From positions 1 through 50,272 of the forward strand of contig QKMY01000068.1 in assembly GCA_003242895.1 (NCBI GenBank): 50,272 nucleotides of DNA, read 5' to 3'. This document shows, one piece after another, positions 36,803-46,418 of this stretch. Every line of letters begins with the position of its first letter. Positions within the stretch are counted from its first letter, which is position 1. Origin of the DNA: Candidatus Margulisiibacteriota bacterium (GTDB taxonomy: Bacteria > Margulisbacteria > Riflemargulisbacteria > GWF2-39-127). Made by a program: the position numbers and the translations under genes. The notes beneath the pieces are model-generated. The model was not told where the DNA came from. It ran no database searches and was given only the letters and a program-made list of their open reading frames with translations.

Positions 36803-37168
36803 ATGAACAAAATAATTATCGTTGATGACGAAAAAATCAAACGTATTAAACTGGCCAGGGCCCTTCGATCGAAAGGATTTATAGTCGATGAGGCTAAAAA
36901 TGGCATAGATGCGATCGGGATGATTAAGAATACCCGATATGACCTTATACTTATTGATAATATTATGCCAAAACTGACCGGGATTGACACCTGCAAATAT
37001 ATTAAAGATAATAAACTAGCTCCGGGCATTAAGATGATCCTGTTAATAGGATATGGCTCACTGGCCGATTACCCGGAAATAAAAGAAATTGGGATTCAAA
37101 AAGCTCTGCAAAAACCCGTCAACACTTCTGATCTATTTAATTCTATTGCTGAATTATTCGGAAATTAA
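36803..37168 (+). CDS. Stand-alone receiver domain protein with altered switch residue
   Basis: This protein has 121 residues, a single receiver domain. Acidic residues D8, D9, E10, phospho-acceptor D52 (LIDNIMPKLTG) and Lys104 (LQKPV) are conserved. The switch Thr/Ser is replaced: the strand reads MILLIGYG, with Ile at position 82. This may change phosphorylation-dependent signalling or make the protein a phosphate sink. No clear ribosome site precedes the ATG. The secreted-protein gene begins six bases after its stop, so the two are cotranscribed. Confidence 0.82.
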   Translation: MNKIIIVDDEKIKRIKLARALRSKGFIVDEAKNGIDAIGMIKNTRYDLILIDNIMPKLTGIDTCKYIKDNKLAPGIKMILLIGYGSLADYPEIKEIGIQKALQKPVNTSDLFNSIAELFGN

Positions 37169-37174
37169 TTTATT

Positions 37175-38374
37175 ATGAAGTTTTCCAAGTCATTATCATT
37201 TTTTTTCTATTCGTTCCTATTTCTACTTCTCGTAGCTAACCTGAGTAACGCCTCTTCCTTAATTAACGGAATGTCCCCGGTTAATGAGGGCTACCATAAC
37301 TTTACATTCTTTGAGATTTGCACAATCCGCATAGAAAACAAGTTTAACGGAAATATTTCAGTTCGATTTAATAACGATTCCTTTGTCCCAGTTGGTAAAG
37401 TTGTTGTTCCGGCTAATAATACCCTTAAGAAAGGGTTTCGAGCCAGCAAGTGGTCCAATATCGGAACAGTTACCGCTACAGCAGTAAACGCCATGCATAT
37501 AAAAACCGACTTCAATATTCAGGACAATCGGGGAGTTATTTTTAGTCTTCTTCCGAAAGAATTTTTGCAGGATGCGCCCAAGGATTATGATAAGCTCGAT
37601 AGTCACACGATATTTACGAATATTCCCGGTGGAGAGCAGATATTCGGACAAGAAGCATCTCCTTTTGTCGGAAATCCGGTGTTTGTCATGAGAAATAACG
37701 AGCTCAGGCCTCTCTTTAAGGGCTATGTACCAGCACTCGGAGATATTATCGAGATACAAGTGATATGCCCCACGAATTATCCCCGTGAAATCATTTTTGA
37801 AAACAGGTTCGGAGGCAGAATATACAGCGTTGATCAGGAGTACAGCTCAAAAATTATAGGGTCAGTACTCTCTCCGGTGCTTGGTGTCGGAAGATTCCTC
37901 GGCACACAATTTGTTCCACCGGGAAGAATAAGGGCAAATCATACCGGGGTAATAGATATATCAACCTCACCACTTGGAGAATTCGGTGGTTTTCAGATTA
38001 TTCCGGTCAATCATTCGATGAGTTCAGAAATGGGGAGGGCAAGGATCAAGACGCAATGGATGATAATCGGGCCGCTGAATGCAGAGGATAATTCGCTTGA
38101 AAACGTTTCTCCGTTTTTTTCGTCATTTATTCGTCCGGAATATGGAAGAAACGATCTTAACAGTAAAAACTGGATAGCCAAGCTACAAAAAAGATTCTTA
38201 GTCCAAATCAAAATAAATAATGGAGAGTGGCAGCCCATCCCGGCAATTTCATATAAGCTTGAGGAAGAACTGCCTGCAGAAGCTGACACAGTATTCGAAA
38301 AAACAACCCATATCAGAATATTATTTCCTCAGCTTTCTAGCCTGACAACACAAAGCAAGGAGCAATCCCGGTGA
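37175..38374 (+). CDS. Exported protein of unknown function
   Basis: This protein has 399 residues with a signal peptide (about 1-26, NLSNA-SS). The mature protein is rich in beta-strand patterns and lacks further membrane segments. It contains FENRFGGRIYSVDQEY, GRFLGTQFVPPGRIRANHTGVIDIS and a C-terminal region KRFLVQIKINNGEWQPIPAISYKL. No known catalytic motif is visible and I cannot place the family. Six bases separate it from the response regulator, and its stop overlaps the GTG start of the membrane protein gene (GTGA). A secreted or periplasmic partner in a three-gene operon is the best description. Confidence 0.75.
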   Translation: MKFSKSLSFFFYSFLFLLLVANLSNASSLINGMSPVNEGYHNFTFFEICTIRIENKFNGNISVRFNNDSFVPVGKVVVPANNTLKKGFRASKWSNIGTVTATAVNAMHIKTDFNIQDNRGVIFSLLPKEFLQDAPKDYDKLDSHTIFTNIPGGEQIFGQEASPFVGNPVFVMRNNELRPLFKGYVPALGDIIEIQVICPTNYPREIIFENRFGGRIYSVDQEYSSKIIGSVLSPVLGVGRFLGTQFVPPGRIRANHTGVIDISTSPLGEFGGFQIIPVNHSMSSEMGRARIKTQWMIIGPLNAEDNSLENVSPFFSSFIRPEYGRNDLNSKNWIAKLQKRFLVQIKINNGEWQPIPAISYKLEEELPAEADTVFEKTTHIRILFPQLSSLTTQSKEQSR

Positions 38375-39111
38375 AAACCTTTAAATGGCAACTTAGTTTC
38401 GGCCTGTTACTGATAGGAATATCGGCAGCAATTTATTACATCCATTATCTTTTGTTCAATGATCTGCACGATATCATTTTCTACTTAATTCATGACATTG
38501 CATTTGTTCCCATAGAAGTACTGCTCGTAACCTTAATAATCCATCAGCTGCTTGATATGAGAGAAAAAAGCACCCTGTTCAAAAAACTCAATATGATTAT
38601 CGGAAGTTTTTTTAGTGAAGTCGGAACAAAACTACTCGGAGAAATATCAGCATGTGATAAAGATTACCATAAAATTAAAGGGCAATTCATTATTACTCCC
38701 GACTGGGAGGACAAAGATTTTAAAAAAGCCATAAAGCATTTTAAAAATTATAATTTTACTTTAGAACCTAGTAAAGAGAAGCTGCAAACCTTAAAGCTCT
38801 TTCTGAAAGAAAAGAAAGGGTTCCTCTTAAGGCTCCTCGCGAACCCTAACTTATTAGAACATGATAGATTTACTGATCTTTTATGGGCTGTCCATCATTT
38901 AGATGAAGAATTAATCCATAGAAAAGATATCGCACATCTTTCTGCAAATGACTTTGACCATATTGTGAATGATGTTAAGCGGGCCTATAGTTTACTAATT
39001 ATTGAATGGCTTGCTTATATGAAGCACCTCAAGAATGACTATCCTTACCTGTTTTCATTAGCAATTCGGATTAACCCTTATGACCCGTCCGCCTCGCCAG
39101 AAATATCTTAA
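38371..39111 (+). CDS. Two-TM membrane protein with cytoplasmic helical domain, unknown function
   Basis: This protein has 246 residues, starting with GTG in a four-base overlap (GTGA) with the exported-protein gene. Two membrane segments (about 8-29 and 43-62) are followed by a soluble, mainly helical part with charged residues (FLKEKKGFLLRLLANPNLLEHDRFTDLLWAVHHLDEELIHR). This last segment resembles conserved hypothetical proteins seen in varied bacteria and archaea, but no function is known to me. The final bases overlap the end of the convergent HTH gene by four bases. Confidence 0.72.
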   Translation: MKTFKWQLSFGLLLIGISAAIYYIHYLLFNDLHDIIFYLIHDIAFVPIEVLLVTLIIHQLLDMREKSTLFKKLNMIIGSFFSEVGTKLLGEISACDKDYHKIKGQFIITPDWEDKDFKKAIKHFKNYNFTLEPSKEKLQTLKLFLKEKKGFLLRLLANPNLLEHDRFTDLLWAVHHLDEELIHRKDIAHLSANDFDHIVNDVKRAYSLLIIEWLAYMKHLKNDYPYLFSLAIRINPYDPSASPEIS

Positions 39112-39515
39112 TCTTTGCTTTCTGCTGCTAGCCACTGCTTCGTAAACAGATTTTTTAATTTTGCGCTTTCAGGCGGAAGGTTGCTATTATTACCTTTTTT
39201 TGATTCCTCTAGTAAAATCTTATTGACTTTATCATGCGAAGTGCCGTTTTTGGGGCTAGAAGGTTTCGCTAGTGGCTTCTTAATTTCTTTTATTTTTCTT
39301 TTAGGATCTTTCGATTTATCTCTAATAATACTTTCAGCCGGTATAACGAAATAGTCATGCAAACTTTCCTCTATGACATACCACTGGACACCGAGTTTGC
39401 GGCCTTTTAATTTGCCAGTCCGTAAATAGCTTCTTATTGTTAATTCTGAAACTCCTAAAGCGCCTGACAACTCTCGAACAGAATATAAAACAACATTACC
39501 TAGTTTTTTCGGCAT
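39108..39515 (-). CDS. Small helix-turn-helix (MerR/excisionase-like) DNA-binding protein
   Basis: This protein has 135 residues. Residues about 9-50 form an excisionase/MerR-type winged helix (LYSVRELSGALGVSELTIRSYLRTGKLKGRKLGVQWYV), followed by a Lys/Pro/Ser-rich, probably disordered tail. This architecture occurs in DNA-binding proteins of phages and mobile elements and in cell-cycle regulators. ATG at 39515 has a GGG-type ribosome site. A predicted promoter lies at 39553-39580. It converges on, and overlaps by four bases, the membrane protein gene on the other strand. Confidence 0.78.
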   Translation of the reverse strand: MPKKLGNVVLYSVRELSGALGVSELTIRSYLRTGKLKGRKLGVQWYVIEESLHDYFVIPAESIIRDKSKDPKRKIKEIKKPLAKPSSPKNGTSHDKVNKILLEESKKGNNSNLPPESAKLKNLFTKQWLAAESKD

Positions 39516-39552
39516 TTTTTCCCTTTTTGTTAATAAAAGTGTAATTATTACT

Positions 39553-39580
39553 ATTATATCAAGTACCTTATGCTGTACAA
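39553..39580 (-). promoter_or_regulatory. Predicted sigma-70 promoter of the HTH gene
   Basis: On the minus strand TTGTAC (39580-39575), a 16-base spacer and a perfect TATAAT (39558-39553), about 38 bases upstream of the ATG. The remainder of the 39516-39862 gap (about 350 bases) holds this promoter, the hdeD-type promoter and otherwise AT-rich sequence without a gene. Confidence 0.55.
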
Positions 39581-39791
39581 AATCGACGGTTGCTCCACAA
39601 ATAAGAAGCTATCCTCAGGACACAATTACCCCTGGAAATAAAATATATTAGCCATAATATAAAAGGGAGAAAAGCCAAATCTTAGCACTTACACTCTGTT
39701 AAATCCTTCCGTTTTTTTAGGATAATACAAGTTCAAAAAAATGACTTATTCAAAATTACAAGTTTTCATGTAGTGAAGAAGAAATAAAAAT

Positions 39792-39819
39792 TTGACAAAT
39801 AATTATAGAGTACTATACT
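39792..39819 (+). promoter_or_regulatory. Strong sigma-70 promoter of the HdeD-type gene
   Basis: A perfect -35 TTGACA (39792-39797), a 16-base spacer and TATACT (39814-39819, one mismatch from TATAAT), 43 bases before the ATG at 39863. Confidence 0.7.
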
Positions 39820-39862
39820 CCTCTAATACCTAAAGAAGCTATATGAAAGGGGGGTGAAAAAT

Positions 39863-40453
39863 ATGGCTGAGATGAGAACAAATATTAACTGGTTGTTGGG
39901 TGTTAATGGTATTGTTGCCATCATTTTCGGATTGGCAGCTCTTTTCTTTCCAGGTATTGCATTGGTTTCGTTAGTCTTTTTCTTCGGACTTTTTGCAGTT
40001 ATCAGCGGTATAGTCCATCTGTTCGGCAGCTTAAGGAACAGAGCATACTATCCACAATGGGGAACAAGACTCTTTGAAGGAATTTTAAGTATAGCAATTG
40101 GTCTGGCAGTTATGTCGTTCCCTGGGCTTACGGTTGGATTATTCTTAGTTGCTGTTGCTCTTTGGGCACTCGTTACAGGAATTTTTGCATTGGTTAATGC
40201 AAGCAGGTTTAGTGAACACAGAGGCTTAAACATTTTCAGTGGAATAGTTTCTCTTATCTTCGCAGGATTAATATTTACCAATCCTTTTGCAGGAATAGTT
40301 GCCACATCATGGCTTATTGGAATATATGCCTTGATACTTGGCGTTACGCTTATATCTGTTGCCGCTACAACTGCTGAGCTCTCAGAGTACGATATGAGAG
40401 AGAGAGAAAAGAGGGAAGGGAATAAGATAGAAATACACAAGAAAGCTGCATAA
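39863..40453 (+). CDS. HdeD family (DUF308) membrane protein
   Basis: This protein has 196 residues from ATG 39863, which lies after AAAGGGGGG; an in-frame GTG at 39854 overlaps that ribosome site and is rejected. Six membrane segments are arranged in pairs, with the typical (G)I(V)AIIFGLAALFFPGIALVSLVFFFG and SFPGLTVG(L)FLVAVALWALVTGIFAL patterns of DUF308. HdeD is linked to acid resistance at high cell density in E. coli; in most bacteria the role is unknown. The C-terminus is short and charged. It is a complete single-gene unit with its own promoter and terminator. Confidence 0.88.
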   Translation: MAEMRTNINWLLGVNGIVAIIFGLAALFFPGIALVSLVFFFGLFAVISGIVHLFGSLRNRAYYPQWGTRLFEGILSIAIGLAVMSFPGLTVGLFLVAVALWALVTGIFALVNASRFSEHRGLNIFSGIVSLIFAGLIFTNPFAGIVATSWLIGIYALILGVTLISVAATTAELSEYDMREREKREGNKIEIHKKAA

Positions 40454-40482
40454 CATTGACCTCACATGATTTAGATAGTTAG

Positions 40483-40516
40483 AAAGGGTGCCGGCACAAT
40501 GCAGCACCCTTTTTTG
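40483..40516 (+). terminator. Rho-independent terminator of the HdeD-type gene
   Basis: AAGGGTGC (from 40484) pairs with GCACCCTT (40504-40511) around a 12-base loop and is followed by a run of T (40510-40515). It lies 30 bases past the stop. Confidence 0.8.
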
Positions 40517-40622
40517 CGTTCTTACCTTTTTTTTAAAATAGTTACAACCTCTTTGAAAACGTGAAAGAGTTATATGGGTTTAAATTTTAATACATCAAAA
40601 AGGCCTTGGCAGAATCAAAAAA

Positions 40623-43507
40623 TTATTCAGGGATGAAGTTAAGACTACTTCCTTCAGCTTGCAGGATAGATATATTCATTTCTTCCGATACTCTTTTTTC
40701 CCTCGCGATTAGGCTATAAAAACAAGGAACAACAAAAATTGTCAACAGCGTTGAAACAACTAACCCGCCAATAACTGCAATAGCCATAGGAATGCGGGTC
40801 TCTGCGCCCGGACCAAAGGCTAACGCCGAGGGAATTGCACCGGCAATAGTTGCCAGCGTTGTCATCAGGATAGGACGTAAGCGAATAGGGCATGCCTCCT
40901 GAAGGGCGTCCTTGATATTTTTCCCTTGTGAACGCATTTGATCCGTAAAATCAACCAACAGGATCGAGTTTTTCTTAACAAGCCCCATCAAAAGAATTAA
41001 GCCGATCATACTGTAAATGTTCATCGACTGATTAAACAGCAATAGCGCCAGGAGTGCTCCGGAAACACTAAAAGGAAGTGCCATCAAAACGGACAAGGGG
41101 TGAGAATAACTATTAAACTGTGACGCCAGGATCATATACGCAACGAGTATACCGAGAACCAATACGCCCATCAAGCTTTGCAGAGATTCACGCGAGGCCT
41201 GAGCGTTGCCGCTTAAAACTATCCGATATCCTTCAGGTAGAATCTTTTTAGCAGTTGCTTCGACCTGCGATATAACCTGTGCCTGGGAAGCCCCGGTTTT
41301 AACATTAGCGTAAATGGTTATTGCCCGCTCACGGTCTTTTCGCGTGATACTCTGAAGCGCCGGACGGGAAACAACCTTGACCACCTGGGATAACGGGATC
41401 AGTTCACCACGGTTATTGCGGACATTCAAGCCCAGAATGATGTTTTCCCCGTCGCGATCTTTATCCGGCAATTTCACAATAATATCATAACGATGCCCTT
41501 TCGATTCATAACGTGCTACTTTGATGCCGCCAATCATCGCCTGGATTGATTGTCCTATAGAAGCCAAACTTACACCTCGCAATGACGCCTGTACCCGGTC
41601 AGGAACTATGTCTATTTCTGTCATACCCAGTTTGTAGTCGGTTCCCAGATCGGTTAGTGACTGATTTTTTTCAAGCGCATTAAACAACGATAAAGAAGCT
41701 TTGCCGAGAATATCCCAGTCCGGACCTCGCACAGTGAACTCTACCGGAAAACTCATACCGCTGGAAAAGCTGCGCATGGAAGGGTCCTGCAACGAGATCT
41801 TACATCCTTTTATCTGTTTCTTGAGCTGACCTCTGGCCTTATTCATGAATTCCTGCTGCGTTAATTCTTTTTTTGTTCGTTTATTTATTCCCCGCTGCCC
41901 TTTCGGCTTCATGCTCACAAAAATATTACCCACAGTAGGATCACCGCCGCCGTATCCGCCGACATTAGCAAAATAACCGTCAATTTCCGATTGTTCTGAC
42001 AAAAAAGCTTCGATAGCTTTTACTTTCTCATCGGTATAAGTAAGCGACGAGCCTGCCGGTGAGTTTACACGCATTGAAAACATACCCTGATCTTGCGCCG
42101 GAACCATCTCACTCCGCAGATATTTCACACTCATCAAGCTTATCGCGAAAAATATTAAAGATATAACGATTACTGACATTCGATGATTTAGCGCTTTTTT
42201 TAAAAGCCCTGCATAAAGCTTTTTTAATCCCTCAAATCCCCAGTCAAAAAATCTTCCAAGATGAGATTCATGCTCTTTTGCCTGGAGAAACTGTGAACAG
42301 CGCATCGGAGTTAGCGTTAATGCCTCAAATAGTGATAGTAGTACTGCCACGGTCATCGTTATCGCAAACTGGAAAAAGAATTTACCGATAAATCCGGACA
42401 TAAAAGCAACGGGTAAAAATAACGCAACGATAGCAAAGGTTGCCGCCATAGCTGCGAACGATATTTCGCTAGCGCCACCAAGTGCTCCCTGGTAACGATT
42501 TTTTCCTTGTTGCTTATGCCGGATGATATTTTCCAGCACCATAATCGCATCATCAACAACAATACCAATAGCCAGACTCAATGCCATCAACGTGAAAGTA
42601 TTCAGCGTGAAATTTAAAAATTTAAGGACAATAAAGGTTCCGATAACCGAAGTTGGAATGGATAACAGGACATTCAGAGTTGCTGACCAGGAACCTAAAA
42701 ACAGCCAGCAAACAAATGAAGTTAATAAAACAGAAAAGATTATCGTTACTAATAATTCGTGAACTGCATCTGCGATGAATGTAGTTGTATCAATGCGGAT
42801 ATCAAGATGGATACCTTCCGGTAGACTTTTTTGAAGGCTGCTGATACGGTCACGAACCTGCTTACTGACCTCTACTGCGTTTGATCCTCGCTGCTTAAGG
42901 ATACCTAGACCGAGAGCAAACTGGCCATTTGCCCGGCTTATTCGCTGGGCATCAGCCAGACCATCCTCGATGTCCGCTACCTGTTTCAAATAAAACGGTG
43001 CATAATTCGGCTGGCCTCCACGTGAGTTAAGGCGGATATTTTCAAACTCCGCGAGTGATCTTGCTTCACCCAGGGTCCGAACTGTGGATTGCTTGGCAGG
43101 ACCATCAATATGTCCGCCGGGGAGCTCTATATGTTCATTCTGAATAGAATTGATGATATCCTGTACAAGTAAAGGCATATCTGTTTAGGGCAGCTTTATT
43201 CGCCCAAACCCGCAAGGCAGGCTCTACATAGCCCCCCAGGTCAACGTCTCCGACTCCGGGAAGACTCGTGAATTTGTCTTTTAAAACATCACGGACATAG
43301 GTCATCAATTCCTGGCGGGATTTCGTTTGACTACTCACTGTAAGCCACATTATAGGTTGATCTTCAGGATTAGTTTTAGAAATAGTAGGAGGCTCGATAC
43401 CATCAGGTAATGAACGTTGGGCCCGGGATAGCTTCGCTTGTACTTCCTGAAGAGCAACATCAATATTCTGCTTTAGGTCAAATTCCACAGAAATTCTTGC
43501 CGACCCG
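40623..43507 (-). pseudogene. RND (HAE1/AcrB-type) efflux pump, truncated and frameshifted
   Basis: Most of an AcrB-type inner-membrane transporter is present, but in two frames. The upstream piece (about 43507-43165) begins at RNGSARISVEFDLKQNIDVAL, about residue 90 of a normal RND protein; the earlier part is absent. The frame is then lost near 43166-43170, where one extra base in GCCTTTACTTGTACAG splits the RYALTVQDI(I/V)N region. The remainder (to 40623) is open for about 850 codons. It contains the TM4 motif GIVVDDAIMVLEN with paired Asp, FMSGF(I/F)GKFF(F/Q)QFA, ASQFNSY and the TM10-12 motifs MGLVKKNSILLVDF and R(M)RPILMTTLAT(I)AGA(I)P. The pump is very probably inactive unless the frameshift is a sequencing error. 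Confidence 0.85.
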
Positions 43508-43909
43508 TTACGGCATATCAGAATATATCTGGTACGCAGCCCAATCCGCTGCTTCTTTTTGAGATTGAATTACACTTTTGTTTTGCTTAATTGCATTAAC
43601 AATCCGAAACCCTCTGAACAGTGGCTGAGTTGCGGTTAGTTTTATACTTGTTTGATCTGTAAATTCGCCGCTTCCGGCGATTAAATGTTGGCTAGAATAT
43701 GAGAATGCCCCACTTATGGTTGGGAATGAAGCACCCAGTGCCTGTTTATAGTGCTCTTCCGATTGAATAACCTGCTCTTGCTGGTCTGCCAAAACTTCAC
43801 TCCTGGCTCTGGCCAGTTGAAAGGCATCGCTCAATGTATAAGATTTCTCCTGAGCGTTAAGACTGCTCAAATAAAATATAAAAAACACAAGTATATATAA
43901 CTTTTTCAT
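43508..43909 (-). pseudogene. Outer-membrane efflux protein (TolC/OMF-type), 5' fragment
   Basis: This is 133 residues of an OMF protein that is normally about 420-450 residues. It has a signal peptide (about 1-20, LNAQEKSYT) and the typical start YTLSDAFQLARARSEVLADQQEQVIQSEEHYKQALG(A)SFPTISG. Next come TQPLFRGFR and the coiled-coil part ending AADWAAYQIYSDMP, where it stops. The sequence then runs straight into the interior of the RND gene. The rest of the OMF gene, any membrane-fusion-protein gene and the RND 5' end are missing. ATG 43909 is used; a TTG codon lies just before it. Confidence 0.8.
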
Positions 43910-44093
43910 CAATACTGCCTATTTTCTGAATTCGCTTAAATATTAACCGATCTCTGTTTGGTTTTGCAAAACTGGAGATAACATTTTGAGTATGTCATGA
44001 AAAAACTATTTCAAACCGTATCTTATCATATTAAACAACTATTTTGTAGAATAGGTTCCATGCCGGTTCATGATCAATAAATTTCTGGTTACC

Positions 44094-46295
44094 TTAACCA
44101 GACACTCGAATTTGATCAATCAGGTCTTTCATGCTCTTGGATTCGTCTTCCAGATTATTAACAAAACCTTTGATCTGCTCAAGTATTGCGGTGTGTTCCT
44201 GGACCGAGGCCAGGATTGAGTCGGTGCGCTCAGAATTGCTCTGGGTATAAGTATAAATGGTATTCATGGCAGTAACTACTTGATTTTTAATAGAATTCAG
44301 TTCGTTGATCTGGGAATAAACTATTTCAATTTCATTGATAGAAGATTCGATAGTACTGCGAAGTTCGTTAAAAATCATTCCTGTATCATTAACAACTGTA
44401 TTTTGATCAGCAAACATATTTTTCGAATTATTTACTTCTATGATGACACTTTGGGATATATCAATAACTCTGCAGATAATACTCTGGATCTCTTTCGCAT
44501 TTTTATTTGATTGAATAGCCAGTTTTTCTACTTCTCTTGCCACCACTGCAAATCCTCTACCCTGATCCCCCGCCCTTGCGGCCTCTATGGAAGCATTAAG
44601 CGCCAGAAGCTTGGTATCAGAGGCTACGTTCATGATAATATCAGTAAAATTATTAATAAGTTTAACTTCTTTACCCAGAGAGTTAACGACGATATCAATT
44701 CTGTCGACGGTTTGTCTGATACTATCTTGTTTTTTAACTAATTGAGCGACAATCTCGGATCCCTTTGTGCTCATATTGACAACGTTAACCGTAGATTCTT
44801 TCATTTTGTTAGCCGTTTCTCGTATAGTTGAGGCCCGGGTTTCGAGAATGCAAACGGAGTTAATGCCTTCTCCCGCTTTGCTGGACTGCTCTAAACTATA
44901 CTCTGAGATATTTTTAACAGAATTAACGATACTCTGATTTGAAGTTACTGATTGTGTGATCATAGCAACAAGATTGGAAACTGCAGAGTCTACAATAGTA
45001 GACGTTCTTTTGGATTGTACAATCATTTTCGTGAGGCTATCAATGCTCGTTTCCAGTTGGATGGAGTATTCTTTTAGTTTTTCCTTAACCTTGCTGCCGC
45101 GGTAGATATAGATCATCAAAACTGAAATTACGAAAAAAAATGTTCCAAAATCACACAAATAAAATTCTGAGTTAATAACATGAAATTGCATCAAGGCATC
45201 ATAGGTCCCGCAGAGGATTAAGGCAATTAATCCAAGACTTAATATTTTAATTTCTTTATTTTTGTGTGCAATTAATTCCCAGATCATTGCAATTGCACCC
45301 AATATAATTAAGGGTGGTAAAAGATAGTGTTTAAAGTAATAAACCTTATAAAAAGCTGATCCTAGCGTAAATGCAATTATATAGCCTATGCCGATTACCG
45401 CTATATTGAGCTTTAGAAAAAGGCTAAATATTTTTTTGAATTTGCCGATGATAATTTGTTCCAACATTGCATATCCGCTTATAATTATCAGCGGAAATCC
45501 TGACATGCCTACCCATAGACTAAGCGCTGAGTATTGTGGACTCACGATTAAACTATAAATCTCTTTTGTAAAAATAGCATTCAGCGATGTGGCTATTAAA
45601 AAAATAGCTACCGGCCAATAAGGATAGTTATTTGAATTATAGATATAGATGACCAGAAGGAGTATGGCAATTAATAAATAAACTATACTTCCAATAAAAC
45701 CGGTCAAATTACTATTGTAAATCTCCTGTACAATTGTATCTCGCTCCCCGATGCGAACCGTTTTAAAAAAACCAATCTTATTTGACAGGTCGCTATAAAA
45801 ACGGAAATAAATATATTTACCCAAATAATCTTTTTTTAGCCGAAGAATATGGCAACCCCATCCGTTATAACTTGCCGGACCATTTATTCGGATAGTACCT
45901 GATTTATAGATTAAAGCGTTATCGATAAATACTTCAAAAGCTAAATAACCTTTGCTTGCAAATAATCCAGGAGCTTCCCATTCTCCTTGGGGCAAACGAA
46001 TGCGGAACCAAACAAAAGAGTTGCCATTATTATTAGCTCTGGTCATTGATGGTTTATTAATAGGTTTCCAGCTGAGCTCTTGATTATTTAAGTCGAAAGA
46101 ATTATTACCGGTTTCGTTCAGTTGAAGATCTCCTGAATAATACTCCCAGCCTTGAGTGAGCGCTATAGTTTTGACCTTTGAAATAGTTTCTTCGGCGTTA
46201 AGTGATATACAGAGAAATCCACTGACAGCAAGTAAAAAAAGAATTGATATAGCTTGAACTTTTTTTCTATAAATACATCCGGTTGTATTAAACAT
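44094..46295 (-). CDS. Methyl-accepting chemotaxis protein with 7TMR-DISM sensor
   Basis: This protein has 733 residues. A signal anchor is followed by an extracytoplasmic beta-sandwich (about 40-190, with WEYYSGDLQL, FVWFRIRLPQGEW, GYLAFEVFIDN and FRFYSDLSNKIGF) of the DISM type found before 7TM receptor modules. Seven membrane segments lie in about 200-405. The cytoplasmic part (about 420-733) is an MCP signalling domain: the hairpin tip is (NVAS)DTKLLALNASIEAARAGDQGRGFAVVAREVEKLA. It should bind CheW/CheA and steer motility or another output; the ligand is unknown and could be a carbohydrate. No che genes are adjacent. Confidence 0.9.
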   Translation of the reverse strand: MFNTTGCIYRKKVQAISILFLLAVSGFLCISLNAEETISKVKTIALTQGWEYYSGDLQLNETGNNSFDLNNQELSWKPINKPSMTRANNNGNSFVWFRIRLPQGEWEAPGLFASKGYLAFEVFIDNALIYKSGTIRINGPASYNGWGCHILRLKKDYLGKYIYFRFYSDLSNKIGFFKTVRIGERDTIVQEIYNSNLTGFIGSIVYLLIAILLLVIYIYNSNNYPYWPVAIFLIATSLNAIFTKEIYSLIVSPQYSALSLWVGMSGFPLIIISGYAMLEQIIIGKFKKIFSLFLKLNIAVIGIGYIIAFTLGSAFYKVYYFKHYLLPPLIILGAIAMIWELIAHKNKEIKILSLGLIALILCGTYDALMQFHVINSEFYLCDFGTFFFVISVLMIYIYRGSKVKEKLKEYSIQLETSIDSLTKMIVQSKRTSTIVDSAVSNLVAMITQSVTSNQSIVNSVKNISEYSLEQSSKAGEGINSVCILETRASTIRETANKMKESTVNVVNMSTKGSEIVAQLVKKQDSIRQTVDRIDIVVNSLGKEVKLINNFTDIIMNVASDTKLLALNASIEAARAGDQGRGFAVVAREVEKLAIQSNKNAKEIQSIICRVIDISQSVIIEVNNSKNMFADQNTVVNDTGMIFNELRSTIESSINEIEIVYSQINELNSIKNQVVTAMNTIYTYTQSNSERTDSILASVQEHTAILEQIKGFVNNLEDESKSMKDLIDQIRVSG

Positions 46296-46391
46296 ATTAT
46301 ATATTGTATGTGAAATTTATATCGCCGTCTAATGCTTAAATCATACCCTATGCACTTTTTTGTTCGCACAAGCTAACAAACCTTAGACTAA

Positions 46392-46410
46392 CCCCGGCTT
46401 TATTCCGGGG
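46392..46410 (-). terminator. Candidate terminator of the ferritin-like gene
   Basis: CCCCGG (46392-46397) and CCGGGG (46405-46410) form a short GC-rich hairpin just past the stop of the ferritin-like gene at 46419. The T-tract on the minus strand is poor (TTAGTCT), so efficiency is uncertain. Confidence 0.4.
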
Positions 46411-46418
46411 GGAGCATT

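Noticed and set aside
43150-43180. Programmed frameshift in the RND gene
   Set aside because: There is no slippery heptamer or downstream structure, and the gene also lacks its 5' end, so decay or a sequence error explains the break better.
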